NCBI GenBank assembly: GCA_016722465.1
Contig: JADKJC010000001.1
Location: 992,001 to 1,056,000 of the forward strand
Source: Chitinophagaceae bacterium
Lineage (GTDB): Bacteria; Bacteroidota; Bacteroidia; Chitinophagales; Chitinophagaceae
Reading direction: 5' to 3'
DNA length: 64,000 bases
How positions within the stretch are numbered: the stretch's first letter is position 1; each line of letters opens with the position of its first letter. The position numbers were made by a program, and so were the translations under genes. The notes under the pieces were generated by a model. It searched no databases. It saw only the letters and a program-made list of their open reading frames with translations, and had not been told where the DNA came from. Below are positions 18,553 through 27,201 of this stretch, one piece after another.

Positions 18553-19752
18553 TTAAACGGAGCCTTTCTGCAGCAGCGCAGGTATAGTGCGTAAAATGAG
18601 TTTGATGTCGTACCAGAAGGAAAAATTGTCTCCTTCAAAGTGATCGGCATATTCATTGTCGAGGCGCTTTCTTTCTGCTTCACTCATATCGCCTCCCTTG
18701 CCTCTCAGTTCCACCTGCCATAAGCCGGTAATTCCAGCCGGGGCAAGGAAACGTTTTGATAAAGTATCTACCGTTAGCAACTCGGCTTCATATACAGGAA
18801 GGGGGCGGTTGCCTACAATGGACATATCGCCTTTTAAAACATTGATCAGTTGTGGCAATTCATCAATGCTGGTGTTGCGTATAAATTTTCCCACCCTGGT
18901 AATGCGTGGGTCGTCAACAATTTTTACAAAAGCAGCGCTTGCTTTTGCGCTTTCCTGCTTTTGAACATGATACCAGTAATCACATACCTGGTATGTATCA
19001 ATGTACATTATTGGTGAGCATGTTTGTCCTGCTGGTAATTGACTGCATCTTGGACAAGGAGAATCTGAATTAATACCCGACTGTTTGGATGAATCATTGT
19101 ATTGGTTTTTTTCACTGGCCAGTTTTTTAAGCAGTGCATCTGAACCGGTACGCATGGAACGGAGTTTATAAAAATCAAAGGTTTTACGTCCCACTCTTTT
19201 GGGGATGTAATACACTTTACCCTTTGACTCCAGCCTGATGGCCAGCATCACCAGCAATAATAAAGGAGATACCAGCAAGAGTACCGACGAAGCGACTACG
19301 ATATCAAAAATGCGTTTTGAAAGCGGCATCCTGTATACCACAGCAGTACTTTCAACCTGCACAGCACTATTTACTTTTTTTCTGAAACTGCACAGAAATT
19401 TTACCCGTGAAATAAAACCATCGGGTAAAGCAGCTGTGGTAACATAAAAATCATCCACCCGTTTGGTAAATGCCAGTTTGAATATTTCCGCACTAAATTC
19501 CCTGGCCAACAAAATAAATGGCGTAGTATTAAATGCTGAACGTTGCCTAATCCAGTCAAATAAAAACAAACCGTTTTCGCCAGATAAATGATAGTCGCAG
19601 ATGATGGCGTCCGGTTGGTTGTTTGACTTCAGGTAATTGACCGCCCTGAGATTATTCTCCACGATGGTAAAAGAAATTTTTTCCTTCTGGTCCACCTGTT
19701 CAAAGTATTGCGGCGCCTTGCCAATGTATAGTATGCTAAGAGGGTTTTCCAT
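18553..19752 (-). CDS. Receiver domain fused to initiating sugar transferase with Cys4 insert
   Basis: 399 residues. Residues 1-125 form a receiver-like domain with Asp53 in IICDYHLSG, but the Ser/Thr and Lys positions look changed (FILLARE, FYVTTA). One long hydrophobic segment (149-171) precedes the bacterial sugar transferase domain: KRIFDIVVAS, KRVGRKTFDFYKLRSM, TSIDELPQLINVLKGDMS, IVGNRPLP and GITGLWQV. These enzymes transfer a sugar-1-phosphate to undecaprenyl phosphate, the first step of repeat-unit synthesis. Between the two conserved halves is an insert (about 212-278) with CPRC (233, 236) and further Cys at 245 and 257, which could bind a metal or a disulfide. The fused receiver suggests direct regulation of initiation. 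Confidence 0.88.
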   Translation of the reverse strand: MENPLSILYIGKAPQYFEQVDQKEKISFTIVENNLRAVNYLKSNNQPDAIICDYHLSGENGLFLFDWIRQRSAFNTTPFILLAREFSAEIFKLAFTKRVDDFYVTTAALPDGFISRVKFLCSFRKKVNSAVQVESTAVVYRMPLSKRIFDIVVASSVLLLVSPLLLLVMLAIRLESKGKVYYIPKRVGRKTFDFYKLRSMRTGSDALLKKLASEKNQYNDSSKQSGINSDSPCPRCSQLPAGQTCSPIMYIDTYQVCDYWYHVQKQESAKASAAFVKIVDDPRITRVGKFIRNTSIDELPQLINVLKGDMSIVGNRPLPVYEAELLTVDTLSKRFLAPAGITGLWQVELRGKGGDMSEAERKRLDNEYADHFEGDNFSFWYDIKLILRTIPALLQKGSV

Positions 19753-19803
19753 GTTAATCCAGGGGTGCTTTAAGTTAGTTGTAATAATATTATTTCAGCA
19801 GTG

Positions 19804-20190
19804 TTACCATGCCAATGCATAATGAATAGGAGCAAGATTCTTTTTAACCACTTCTTCCAGTTCTTCCGGGTTAAATGGCTTTGTAAGATAATCCTGCGCC
19901 CCAAGCTGGTAACATTTTATCCGCTCTTTACTTTCTGCCCTGGCAGATAACATGATGAACGGGGTATGTTTTGTAAAACCCCGGTGACGTACTTTGGTAA
20001 GAAACTCAAATCCATCCATATTGGACATCTGGATATCACTAATGATCAGGTCCGGAAGATTGCCTTCCAGCCAAACCAATGCATCCTGTCCATTATTAAT
20101 AGAAATGACATCATACTCCAGGGAAAGAAAGTTCTCCAGTAAAAGACAGATACTCATCTCGTCATCTACCACCAGTATTTTTTTCTTCAT
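19804..20190 (-). CDS. Single-domain response regulator
   Basis: 128 residues, a stand-alone CheY-like receiver with all key residues: VVDDE, Asp52 in IISDIQM, Ser82 in MLSARA and Lys104 in YLTKPF. No output domain is present, so it should act by protein-protein contact or as a phosphorelay intermediate. The gene lies between the sugar transferase fusion and the Hpt gene, 16 nt from the latter. It is probably the phospho-partner of the Hpt protein in control of polysaccharide synthesis. Confidence 0.92.
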   Translation of the reverse strand: MKKKILVVDDEMSICLLLENFLSLEYDVISINNGQDALVWLEGNLPDLIISDIQMSNMDGFEFLTKVRHRGFTKHTPFIMLSARAESKERIKCYQLGAQDYLTKPFNPEELEEVVKKNLAPIHYALAW

Positions 20191-20206
20191 GATCGTTATT
20201 TTGTTG

Positions 20207-20593
20207 TTATGATAAAAATGTGCTTTTCATTTGCTCAACGATCCGGCTTACCACGTCCTCCACTTTCTTTATTTTTAATTCCAGCTCATGGGTTGCAATA
20301 CCTTCCTCCGCCATTACTTCAATCAGTTGTATGTCTTTTTCTATTTTAACAATGGCGTAATAACTCAGCACGGGTTTGATCCGGTGAGCTGTTTTTTTCA
20401 CTACGGTAAAATCATTTTTTTTGTAAGCCAACCTGATCTCTTCCACTGCCTGCGGCGTTTGGTCAATAAACACCTGGATCATTTGTTTTACCTGCTCCTG
20501 GTTTCCACGGCAGAGCTTTTCAATCATACACAGGTCGTATAATTTTTCAGCCCCTGTGCCGGCTTTTACTGCGGTATTGGTTTCTGTTTGCAT
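20207..20593 (-). CDS. Hpt-domain phosphotransfer protein
   Basis: 128 residues predicted to be mostly helical. The Hpt motif is TAHRIKPVLSYYAI, with phospho-accepting His70 and the usual Lys two residues later. QMIQVFIDQTPQAVEEI forms the preceding helix. Hpt proteins carry phosphate between receivers of hybrid kinases and response regulators. It is encoded directly before a complete receiver and near the receiver-sugar-transferase fusion, so a local phosphorelay to the exopolysaccharide enzymes is plausible. No hybrid kinase is encoded in the cluster itself. Confidence 0.85.
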   Translation of the reverse strand: MQTETNTAVKAGTGAEKLYDLCMIEKLCRGNQEQVKQMIQVFIDQTPQAVEEIRLAYKKNDFTVVKKTAHRIKPVLSYYAIVKIEKDIQLIEVMAEEGIATHELELKIKKVEDVVSRIVEQMKSTFLS

Positions 20594-20638
20594 GTTTTAG
20601 TTTTTTATAGTGGTATCGAACAATTGTTTATACAATGA

Positions 20639-21577
20639 TCAGATCAGTTCTTTGAAATAGGCGATTGTTTTTATCAAGCCTTCTTCCAGTTCAACGGTTG
20701 GTGCCCAGCCCAATTCTTTTTTTGCAAGTGCTATATCAGGTTGCCGCATCATAGGGTCATCAGGAGGCAATGGCTTATTGATGATGGTTGATGTTGATCC
20801 CGTTAATTGTATCACTTTTTCAGCAAGCTCCAGAATGGTAAACTCATTGGGGTTGCCAATATTTACCGGGCCGGTAAAGGGATCAGGCGAAGCCATCATT
20901 CTTACCATTCCTTCTACCAGGTCATCTACATATTGAAAACTGCGTGTTTGCTGCCCTTCGCCATAGATCGTAATATCATGGTTCTGCAGTGCCTGCACAA
21001 TAAAGTTGGAAACTACCCTGCCATCATTGGGATGCATTCTCGGGCCGTAAGTATTGAATATCCTGATGATCTTAATCTTAACATGGTTCTGCTTGTGGTA
21101 ATTCACAAACAGGGTTTCTGCAGAGCGCTTACCTTCATCATAACAGGAACGTTCACCAATGGGATTCACATGGCCCCAATAGGTTTCGGGTTGAGGATGC
21201 ACCAGCGGATCGCCATATACTTCGCTGGTGGATGCCTGCAAAATTTTTGCTTTAATGCGCTTGGCCAATCCAAGCATATTAATAGCGCCCATTACCGAGG
21301 TCTTCATGGTTTTGATGGCATTGTACTGGTAATGCACAGGGGATGCCGGGCACGCCAGGTTGTATATCTCATCAGCTTCTATAAAGAAGGGAGCTGTTAC
21401 ATCATGGCGGATCAATTCAAAAAACGGATTGCCGAGCAGGTGAACGATGTTTTGTTTTTGCCCGGTAAAAAAATTATCCAGGCAGAAAACTTCATTACCT
21501 TCTTTTAATAAGCGGTCGCACAAATGTGAGCCAACAAAACCGGCACCACCGGTTACCAATACTTTCTTACGTGTCAT
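20639..21577 (-). CDS. UDP-glucuronate decarboxylase (UDP-xylose synthase)
   Basis: 312 residues, extended SDR family. The NAD-binding motif [15 protein letters not shown] is at the N-terminus, [20 protein letters not shown] is diagnostic of UXS-type enzymes, and [14 protein letters not shown] is followed by the catalytic Y-x3-K in [11 protein letters not shown]. It converts UDP-glucuronate to UDP-xylose with bound NAD in the cytoplasm. The neighbouring UDP-glucose dehydrogenase gene (9 nt away) makes its substrate, so the two form a UDP-Glc to UDP-Xyl branch feeding the polymer. Confidence 0.93.
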   Translation of the reverse strand: MTRKKVLVTGGAGFVGSHLCDRLLKEGNEVFCLDNFFTGQKQNIVHLLGNPFFELIRHDVTAPFFIEADEIYNLACPASPVHYQYNAIKTMKTSVMGAINMLGLAKRIKAKILQASTSEVYGDPLVHPQPETYWGHVNPIGERSCYDEGKRSAETLFVNYHKQNHVKIKIIRIFNTYGPRMHPNDGRVVSNFIVQALQNHDITIYGEGQQTRSFQYVDDLVEGMVRMMASPDPFTGPVNIGNPNEFTILELAEKVIQLTGSTSTIINKPLPPDDPMMRQPDIALAKKELGWAPTVELEEGLIKTIAYFKELI

Positions 21578-21586
21578 AAATTTGAA

Positions 21587-22966
21587 TTAATCTTTTAGCA
21601 AACTTTCCAGTTGGGCGGCATTGGTTTTAGTTGTGGTTAATGGCCTTGTTGTATCAACACCGATACAGAAATAATCAAAGCCATGCTGTTTCATTTCGGC
21701 ATTGTCGTAAATATTTCTTCCGTCAAATACAGCGGGGGTATTCAGTAATTTCTTAATGATCTTGAAATTGGGGAATTTAAATTCCGGCCATTCGGTCAAT
21801 ATCGCCACACAGTCTGCATCAATCAGCGTTTCATACTGATCTTCGCAATATGCAATGGTATCCCCAAAATGATGTCTGGCTTCTTTAATGGCAATCGGGT
21901 CATAAGCTTTTACTTTAGCACCGGCCTCCAGTAATTTTTTTACGATGATCAAAGAAGGCGCCTCACGCATGTCATCTGTTTGCGGTTTAAAAGAAAGTCC
22001 CCACAGGGCAATCGTCTTACCATTGATATCCCCATCAAAAAATTGCATGATCTTATTAAAGAGTACCAGCTTCTGGTCTTTGTTTACTTCTTCAACGGCT
22101 TTTAACACACGAAGGTCATAGTTGAATTCTCCGGCCGTTCTGATCAATGCCTGTACATCTTTAGGGAAACAGGATCCACCATAACCGATACCGGGATAAA
22201 TGAATTTGTTTCCAATACGGGAGTCGGAGCCAATTCCTTTCCGTACCAGGTTGATGTCAGCGCCCACTATTTCGCAGAGGTTGGCAATATCATTCATGAA
22301 ACTTATTTTGGTGGCAAGCATAGAATTACCTGCATACTTGGTCATCTCTGCAGAAATGATATCCATAAAAATGATGGGGTGACCATTCAAGGTAAATGGC
22401 TTGTATAAACTTTTCATCAGTTCTTTTGCCCTGGCACTCTCCAGCCCAATCACTATCCTGTCGGGTTTTAAGAAATCATCAATGGCAGCGCCTTCTTTTA
22501 AAAATTCAGGATTGGAGGCAACGTCAAATTCAATATCAACATTTCTTTTATTCAGTTCATCCTGTAAAGCAGCCCGTACTTTTAGAGAAGTACCCACCGG
22601 CACGGTGCTTTTTGTAACTACGAGTAAATAGTCATTCATATTTCTCCCGCAATCACGGGCTACCGCCAATACATATTTCAGATCAGCTGAACCATCTTCA
22701 TCCGGAGGTGTTCCCACCGCAATGAACAATACTTCGCAATCCTTAATGGCTTCAACAATATCTGTTGTAAAACTCAGCCGGCCTTTTTTCATATTCCGGT
22801 GCAGCATATCTTCCAGCCCCGGTTCAAAAATGGGTATGATGCCGTTATTGAGATTATCGATCTTTTTACGGTCGATGTCGACACAAACAACATCAATACC
22901 AACTTCAGAGAAACATGCGCCTGTAACCAGGCCGACATATCCGCTTCCAACAATTACAATTTTCAT
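21587..22966 (-). CDS. ugd: UDP-glucose 6-dehydrogenase
   Basis: 459 residues. The Rossmann motif is VGSGYVGLVTGACFSEVG, and TKSTVPVGT and NPEFLKEGAAIDDF are typical of the family. The catalytic Cys lies in GYGGSCFPKDVQAL, and the C-terminal UDP-binding domain includes LWGLSFKPQTDDMREAPS. It oxidises UDP-glucose to UDP-glucuronate with two NAD per turnover. It lies next to the UDP-xylose synthase gene and supplies precursor for the exopolysaccharide. The length matches the bacterial Ugd family. Confidence 0.95.
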   Translation of the reverse strand: MKIVIVGSGYVGLVTGACFSEVGIDVVCVDIDRKKIDNLNNGIIPIFEPGLEDMLHRNMKKGRLSFTTDIVEAIKDCEVLFIAVGTPPDEDGSADLKYVLAVARDCGRNMNDYLLVVTKSTVPVGTSLKVRAALQDELNKRNVDIEFDVASNPEFLKEGAAIDDFLKPDRIVIGLESARAKELMKSLYKPFTLNGHPIIFMDIISAEMTKYAGNSMLATKISFMNDIANLCEIVGADINLVRKGIGSDSRIGNKFIYPGIGYGGSCFPKDVQALIRTAGEFNYDLRVLKAVEEVNKDQKLVLFNKIMQFFDGDINGKTIALWGLSFKPQTDDMREAPSLIIVKKLLEAGAKVKAYDPIAIKEARHHFGDTIAYCEDQYETLIDADCVAILTEWPEFKFPNFKIIKKLLNTPAVFDGRNIYDNAEMKQHGFDYFCIGVDTTRPLTTTKTNAAQLESLLKD

Positions 22967-22989
22967 AATAGAATTTTTTTTATTGAATT

Positions 22990-23409
22990 TTAAAAAACCA
23001 CGCTTTTTTCATTCATCAGTAATAATTCCTTCACCTCGTTTATCTTATTTAATACCTCCTCCATTTTACCGGTATCGTTATTGTCTTTTACTATATAGTC
23101 AAAAGCACCCAGCTTTAAGGAGTTAATAACGGTTTGTACATCGCTTTGCCCGGATATGAATACCACGTATATATCAGGATTGAACTGTTTAATCTTTTTA
23201 AGCACTTCCACTCCATTCAGCTGGTCCATCTGGTGATCGAGGAAAATAATATCCGGCTGCTGTGCAAGGCTGTTGAGGCAGTCCAGGCCATTTTCAAAAA
23301 CAGCAATGTGTTTGTACCCAAGGTTACGGAGATGCTGCCTGTATATTGTAAGGCTAAACACGTCATCATCCACCAGGAAAATTTTAAGGTCGGTATTTGC
23401 TTTCATCAT
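22990..23409 (-). CDS. Single-domain response regulator (paralogue of the 4.8-5.3 kb receiver)
   Basis: 139 residues. A second Met at 23406 is an equally good start. Canonical receiver: LVDDDVF, Asp58 in IIFLDHQMD, Ser86 in FISGQ and Lys108 in YIVKDN. It is strongly similar along its length to the degenerate receiver at 4838-5287, but all phosphorylation residues are intact here. It is the first gene of the exopolysaccharide cluster and has the conserved GTAG-N8-CTAC region upstream, so it may be expressed with its paralogue and control the cluster. Confidence 0.92.
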   Translation of the reverse strand: MMKANTDLKIFLVDDDVFSLTIYRQHLRNLGYKHIAVFENGLDCLNSLAQQPDIIFLDHQMDQLNGVEVLKKIKQFNPDIYVVFISGQSDVQTVINSLKLGAFDYIVKDNNDTGKMEEVLNKINEVKELLLMNEKSVVF

Positions 23410-23832
23410 TTTATTTGCTTAGTATTTAAAAAAGTTGTTTGCCTGTAACCTGTGTTATGGATGCAGGAACAAATGGCTTTTCCAAAAACGATACTACATT
23501 CTAAAACGAGAAAGCTGAATTTATATTTATCGAATAAGTAATGGAATTGGCATCGCCGTTTAGTGAAGTGGGTTGTAGTTTTCTTTCTACAAAATGCTAT
23601 ACAAGCCACATGAGGATTGATCCGGCACATGCATTTTGAATGAACTATTTGGCTGTAAACATTTTTTGATTGGAAACGGCGGCTTTCTGCAATGCTGCCA
23701 AACAGTAAACCGGTTGATATTTAAGTTGTTGGGCAGTTGATCTTTAATAGCAACCTTATCGAAAGATGGATTTTCTCCAACTGAGAACAACGGAGTATAA
23801 AAAAGCCAGTTTATACAAACAGGCTTTTGAAG
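23410..23832. other. Intergenic region upstream of the exopolysaccharide cluster
   Basis: No convincing gene. It holds the conserved element listed separately at 23498-23592 and presumably the promoter of the minus-strand cluster that begins with the receiver gene. Short frames here have no family resemblance. Confidence 0.6.
23498..23592 (-). promoter_or_regulatory. Conserved upstream element, copy 2 (GTAG-N8-CTAC)
   Basis: The gtag at 23575-23578 and ctac at 23587-23590 enclose an 8-nt pyrimidine-rich spacer, about 169 nt upstream of the receiver start. The second block (AAAACGAGAAA, then ATATTTATCGAA) begins about 75 nt nearer the gene. The arrangement copies that upstream of the degenerate paralogue (5395-5490). 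No sigma-54 consensus could be recognised with confidence. Confidence 0.4.
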
Positions 23833-23907
23833 TGGTAGCCCCTACAGGAATCGAACCTGTATCTTCAGAATCGGAATCTGAAATTCTATCCATTAAACCA
23901 AAGGGCC
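23833..23907 (-). tRNA. tRNA-Arg (anticodon CCG)
   Basis: Read on the minus strand, this 75-nt segment folds as a cloverleaf. The acceptor stem starts GGCCCTT and pairs with AGGGGCT. The anticodon stem TCAGA/TCTGA holds a TTCCGAT loop (anticodon CCG), the T arm is ACAGG-TTCGATT-CCTGT, and an encoded CCA ends it. It reads the Arg codon CGG. It lies 15 nt downstream of the marC stop on the same strand. Confidence 0.93.
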
Positions 23908-23922
23908 ATTATTACGTAAGAC

Positions 23923-24513
23923 TCAATGTCCAAACTTTACAATATTACTACCGAAAATTTTAACGGCAATGGCTAAAAGTATCACACCAAAAAATTTCCG
24001 GATCACCGTCATGCCATTGGGGCCCAGCGCCCTTTCGATCCACTTGAGTGATTTTAATACCAGGTAGATGACAATGCAGTTGATAATGATCGCTACCATA
24101 ATATTTACATCCGCATAGTTGGCCTTCAAACTCATAATGGTGGTAAGGGTTCCACTGCCGGCAATCAACGGAAAAGCGATCGGCACCACACTGCTGCTTC
24201 TTGGATTGCTGTCTGATTTAAAGAACTCAACACCCAATACCATTTCCATGGCAATGATAAATATTACAATACTGCCTGCCACCGCAAAAGATTTTACATC
24301 AATGCCCAGCACATTCAGAAACTGTTTACCCAAAAACAAAAACAATATCATCAGCCCGCCTGATACAATGGTGGCCTGTGTTGACCTGATCTGACCGCCC
24401 ATTTTTTCCCTGAGCGTAGCCAGCACGGGTACCGAACCGACCATATCGATCACGGCAAACAAGGTAAATGTTGCCGTCAATATTTCTTTAAAGTTGATCT
24501 CCTGGAAATTCAT
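23923..24513 (-). CDS. MarC family integral membrane protein
   Basis: 196 residues with six hydrophobic segments. The start ILTATFTLFAVIDMVGSVPV and the central FPLIAGSGTLTTIMSL fit the MarC/UPF0056 family. MarC proteins sit in the inner membrane. Their transport substrate is uncertain and an old link to multiple antibiotic resistance was not confirmed. Length and helix count match the family. It lies 6 nt after the CWC-type gene and just before tRNA-Arg. Confidence 0.88.
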   Translation of the reverse strand: MNFQEINFKEILTATFTLFAVIDMVGSVPVLATLREKMGGQIRSTQATIVSGGLMILFLFLGKQFLNVLGIDVKSFAVAGSIVIFIIAMEMVLGVEFFKSDSNPRSSSVVPIAFPLIAGSGTLTTIMSLKANYADVNIMVAIIINCIVIYLVLKSLKWIERALGPNGMTVIRKFFGVILLAIAVKIFGSNIVKFGH

Positions 24514-24519
24514 GATCGC

Positions 24520-24783
24520 TTACGGTTTTTGCAAAGATATCATTTCGGCAGGCGAAAGTAAAGGATCCGGCTGGTTATTGCTGCCGGCACTGTCCCTGTA
24601 CTTTATCTTTAATACCTGCAGGCAGTCTGCACAAAGGCAGTCATCAAAATGTTGTGACAGGTAATTCCGTTCTTCCAGGGATAATGATACTGCAAAACAC
24701 TGGCACTGGGTGATGCTTCCCGCCTTACATTCAAAAAACTGGTTGCAGCGGCTGCATTTTTTAGTTTCGTGTTTTGCCATCAT
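24520..24783 (-). CDS. Cysteine-rich CWC family protein
   Basis: 87 residues with a zinc-ribbon-like Cys pattern: KCSRCNQFFECKAG, then QCQC, and later CLCADCLQ. This matches the small cysteine-rich CWC family, whose function is unknown and which is assumed to bind zinc. No signal peptide is visible. It overlaps no neighbour and is probably co-transcribed with marC, 6 nt downstream. Confidence 0.75.
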   Translation of the reverse strand: MMAKHETKKCSRCNQFFECKAGSITQCQCFAVSLSLEERNYLSQHFDDCLCADCLQVLKIKYRDSAGSNNQPDPLLSPAEMISLQKP

Positions 24784-24792
24784 TGCTGTATT

Positions 24793-24832
24793 AAAAAGAA
24801 TACAGGAAATGATACAGGTGCTTCCTGCATTC
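24793..24832 (-). terminator. Rho-independent terminator after the BtuB-like gene
   Basis: An 11-bp stem with one mismatch (24798-24808 pairing with 24822-24832) is followed on the minus strand by five T (24793-24797). It begins about 17 nt after the receptor stop codon. The opposite face also has a short T-run, so weak bidirectional action is possible. Confidence 0.65.
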
Positions 24833-24849
24833 TTTTATTGATATTTATT

Positions 24850-26793
24850 TTAGAAGTTCACCATTACACCTGCCATCATATTAAACCGGCGGCTGTTGTA
24901 GCCATACAGGTCAAAATAGGTGCGGTCGGTAATATTCCGTAAATCAGCAAATAGTTTTACCTGCTTTGCTGCCTGGTAACTTATATATACATCTGCATTG
25001 TAGTAGGCCTTCAATTCTTTTACTTCCGTTTCAAATGTGTTGGGATTAAAATAAGGGTCCTGCCTTTTATCAACCCAACGAAAACCAATACTTGTATACA
25101 ACGCTTTGGTAGCCTGGTAGCCGATGCCGGCATTGATGGTATTTTTCGGGCGGCGGTAAAGGTTATAATAACTGGTATCTTTTCCGGTTGCTTTGGAGAT
25201 GGTTTCAATGTTGCCATCAACAAAAGAATAGCTGGCAGTGATATTCCATTTTTCTGAAGGATGCAGGGTAGCCTCCAGTTCAAAACCATGATCCTTTTGT
25301 TTATCTGCATTATCGTACTGGCCGTATGGCGCCACAAACAATGATTTAAATATGATAACATCTTTTACCGTACGGTTAAAATAAGTACCCCTGATATTCA
25401 CCTTATTATTTTTATCAAAAAACTGCATACCGGCTTCGTAGGAATTGGATCTTTCCGGTTTCAACGTTTTATTGCCATACTCAGAAGCAAGATTATATAA
25501 AGACGGCGACCGGAACCCTGTAGCCACATTGGCAAATATTTTTAACTGCTTATGGATGATATAAGAAGGATTGACAGAATAAGTAACTGCTGAACCAAAT
25601 TCAGAATGATGAGTGAAACGGCTGCCAATTTCTGCATTAAACCCCGACAGAGATTTTACCAGCAGGGACGCATAGCCACTCAATTGGGTAGCTTTCAAAC
25701 TATCATCGCTGAGGTTGCCATAGGTGGTTGCAATACTGGCGGTTTGTTTACGCATGTCGGTGCCAATTAGTAAACCAACATGTTGATGCAGATTAAGATT
25801 GGCATAGGCTTCTGCAAACAATGATTTACCCTTGTACAATCCATTGTACGGATCATAGTCATTGGGATCTTCCGGAATATTTCTTTTATCCTTCAGCTGG
25901 CGGTTGATATTATTCAGGTTCAGGTTTACATGAAACGTTCCCCTGGTAAATTGATAAACAGAAGCGATGCCCACCTGCAGGTTTTTATTATTGATCGTGT
26001 TGTTCCTGTCATCTGTAAATGAGGCATCATCGATATCCGCTTTATATTGTTCCGCCTGGCCAAACAATCTCAGCTTCCAGTTTTTTGCAGCGTTGATGCC
26101 TACATTCAGTGACAGTGCATTTTGATTGAACCCATCATTGTCAAATTCGCCAGTGCCTGTTATATCCTGCGCTGCAGAAAAACCATCCGACTGTAACCGG
26201 GAATACTGGAGATTGTAATTGATTGCTTTAAACTGTCCGCCAATACCTGTATTCAATTTCAGTGTATTGCAGGTACCTGAGGCAGCAGTTGCATTAAAAG
26301 CAAGCGGTTTTTTCCCGTTGTTTTTTTTGGTAATGATATTGATCACACCAGCCATTGCATCCGAGCCATATAATACGGACTGTGAACCTTTCAGCATTTC
26401 CACTCTCTCAACCTGGTCAACAGTGAAATGATTCAGGTCAAATTCACTGGTAAGACCGGATGCATCGTTTGCAGGTATACCATCCACCAATATCAATGTA
26501 GCTGCTGAGCCTGCTCCACGCAGGTAAACCAGCTGGTTGGTACCCAGTGCATTTTGTGAGCCATTAACAACAATACCAGCCTGTTCATTTAGTACCTGTG
26601 CCAGTGTGCGTCCGGTGTTTTTTTCAAGCTGTTCCCGGTTAATCACCGTTAACACTTTACCGGTACTGCTTTGCTTTTGGGGATATTTGTTGGCGGTTAC
26701 CACTACTTCATCTAAGTTTTTGGTAGAATCCTGTTGCGCCTGCAACTGGCTGCTGAATAGTACAGCAGCCACAATAAAAAATTTCTTTTTCAT
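24850..26793 (-). CDS. TonB-dependent receptor, BtuB-like (vitamin B12 uptake)
   Basis: 647 residues with a signal peptide (FFIVAAVLFSSQLQAQ). The plug domain has NLDEVVVTANKYPQK as TonB-box region, LVYLRGAGSAATLILVDGIP, and VERVEMLKGSQSVLYGSDAM. A beta-barrel follows, ending in aromatic-rich YNSRRFNMMAGVMVNF. Substrate assignment rests on context: a cobalamin riboswitch lies in its leader, and the genome encodes the B12-dependent mutase IcmF. It should import corrinoids across the outer membrane with TonB energy. No BtuCDF transporter genes are in the window. Confidence 0.9.
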   Translation of the reverse strand: MKKKFFIVAAVLFSSQLQAQQDSTKNLDEVVVTANKYPQKQSSTGKVLTVINREQLEKNTGRTLAQVLNEQAGIVVNGSQNALGTNQLVYLRGAGSAATLILVDGIPANDASGLTSEFDLNHFTVDQVERVEMLKGSQSVLYGSDAMAGVINIITKKNNGKKPLAFNATAASGTCNTLKLNTGIGGQFKAINYNLQYSRLQSDGFSAAQDITGTGEFDNDGFNQNALSLNVGINAAKNWKLRLFGQAEQYKADIDDASFTDDRNNTINNKNLQVGIASVYQFTRGTFHVNLNLNNINRQLKDKRNIPEDPNDYDPYNGLYKGKSLFAEAYANLNLHQHVGLLIGTDMRKQTASIATTYGNLSDDSLKATQLSGYASLLVKSLSGFNAEIGSRFTHHSEFGSAVTYSVNPSYIIHKQLKIFANVATGFRSPSLYNLASEYGNKTLKPERSNSYEAGMQFFDKNNKVNIRGTYFNRTVKDVIIFKSLFVAPYGQYDNADKQKDHGFELEATLHPSEKWNITASYSFVDGNIETISKATGKDTSYYNLYRRPKNTINAGIGYQATKALYTSIGFRWVDKRQDPYFNPNTFETEVKELKAYYNADVYISYQAAKQVKLFADLRNITDRTYFDLYGYNSRRFNMMAGVMVNF

Positions 26794-26914
26794 GTTGTTT
26801 GAAAAATTTTTTTTTGTGACTGCTTCCGAGAAAATAAAAAAGATAGAAATATAAAAGCAATCAAGCCATTACATCCCTTGCCTTTCACCCGAAAGCAAAA
26901 TGATTGTTGTGTTG

Positions 26915-27085
26915 AGCCTGGCAGGTCTTCTGGCTTGCTCCCTGTTACATTGCCTTCCCACCCGCTGGCCAGCGGGCAGTGGCTTGAAGATTGAACAGTT
27001 TATTTGAGCTTACAGCTACGGGGATAGCGCCGGAATTTCACCGGACTTCCCTTTTAATCCCGATTTGACATCGGAAACCAAATTC
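26915..27085 (-). ncRNA. Cobalamin riboswitch
   Basis: The minus strand shows the hallmark parts in order: GGGAAGTCCGGTG, AAATTCCGGCGC, GCTGTAAGC, then AAGCCACTG, GGGAAGGC, and the 3' part AAGCCAGAAGACCTGCC, which includes the B12-box region. It ends about 120 nt before the start of the BtuB-like receptor. Cobalamin binding would be expected to lower receptor expression. Boundaries are approximate. Confidence 0.93.
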
Positions 27086-27143
27086 ATTGCAAATGTGCAG
27101 CAATCATTTGCTTGCTCCAAATTAATCCTTCAACACAATGTGT

Positions 27144-27179
27144 AAAAATAAAAACACCCCCACGGTATCGTGAGGGTGC
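27144..27179 (-). terminator. Rho-independent terminator
   Basis: A 10-bp stem (27155-27164 with 27169-27178) and a 4-nt loop are followed on the minus strand by a T-rich tail interrupted once by A. It sits about 25 nt after the stop of the small secreted protein gene and before the riboswitch, so it separates the two transcripts. Confidence 0.85.
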
Positions 27180-27201
27180 TTCTTCAATAATATTGTACTG
27201 A

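Noticed and set aside
20807..21508. 233-codon plus-strand open frame
   Set aside because: It is antisense to the clear UDP-xylose synthase gene, has a composition full of rare His/Ile/Cys runs and no family resemblance.
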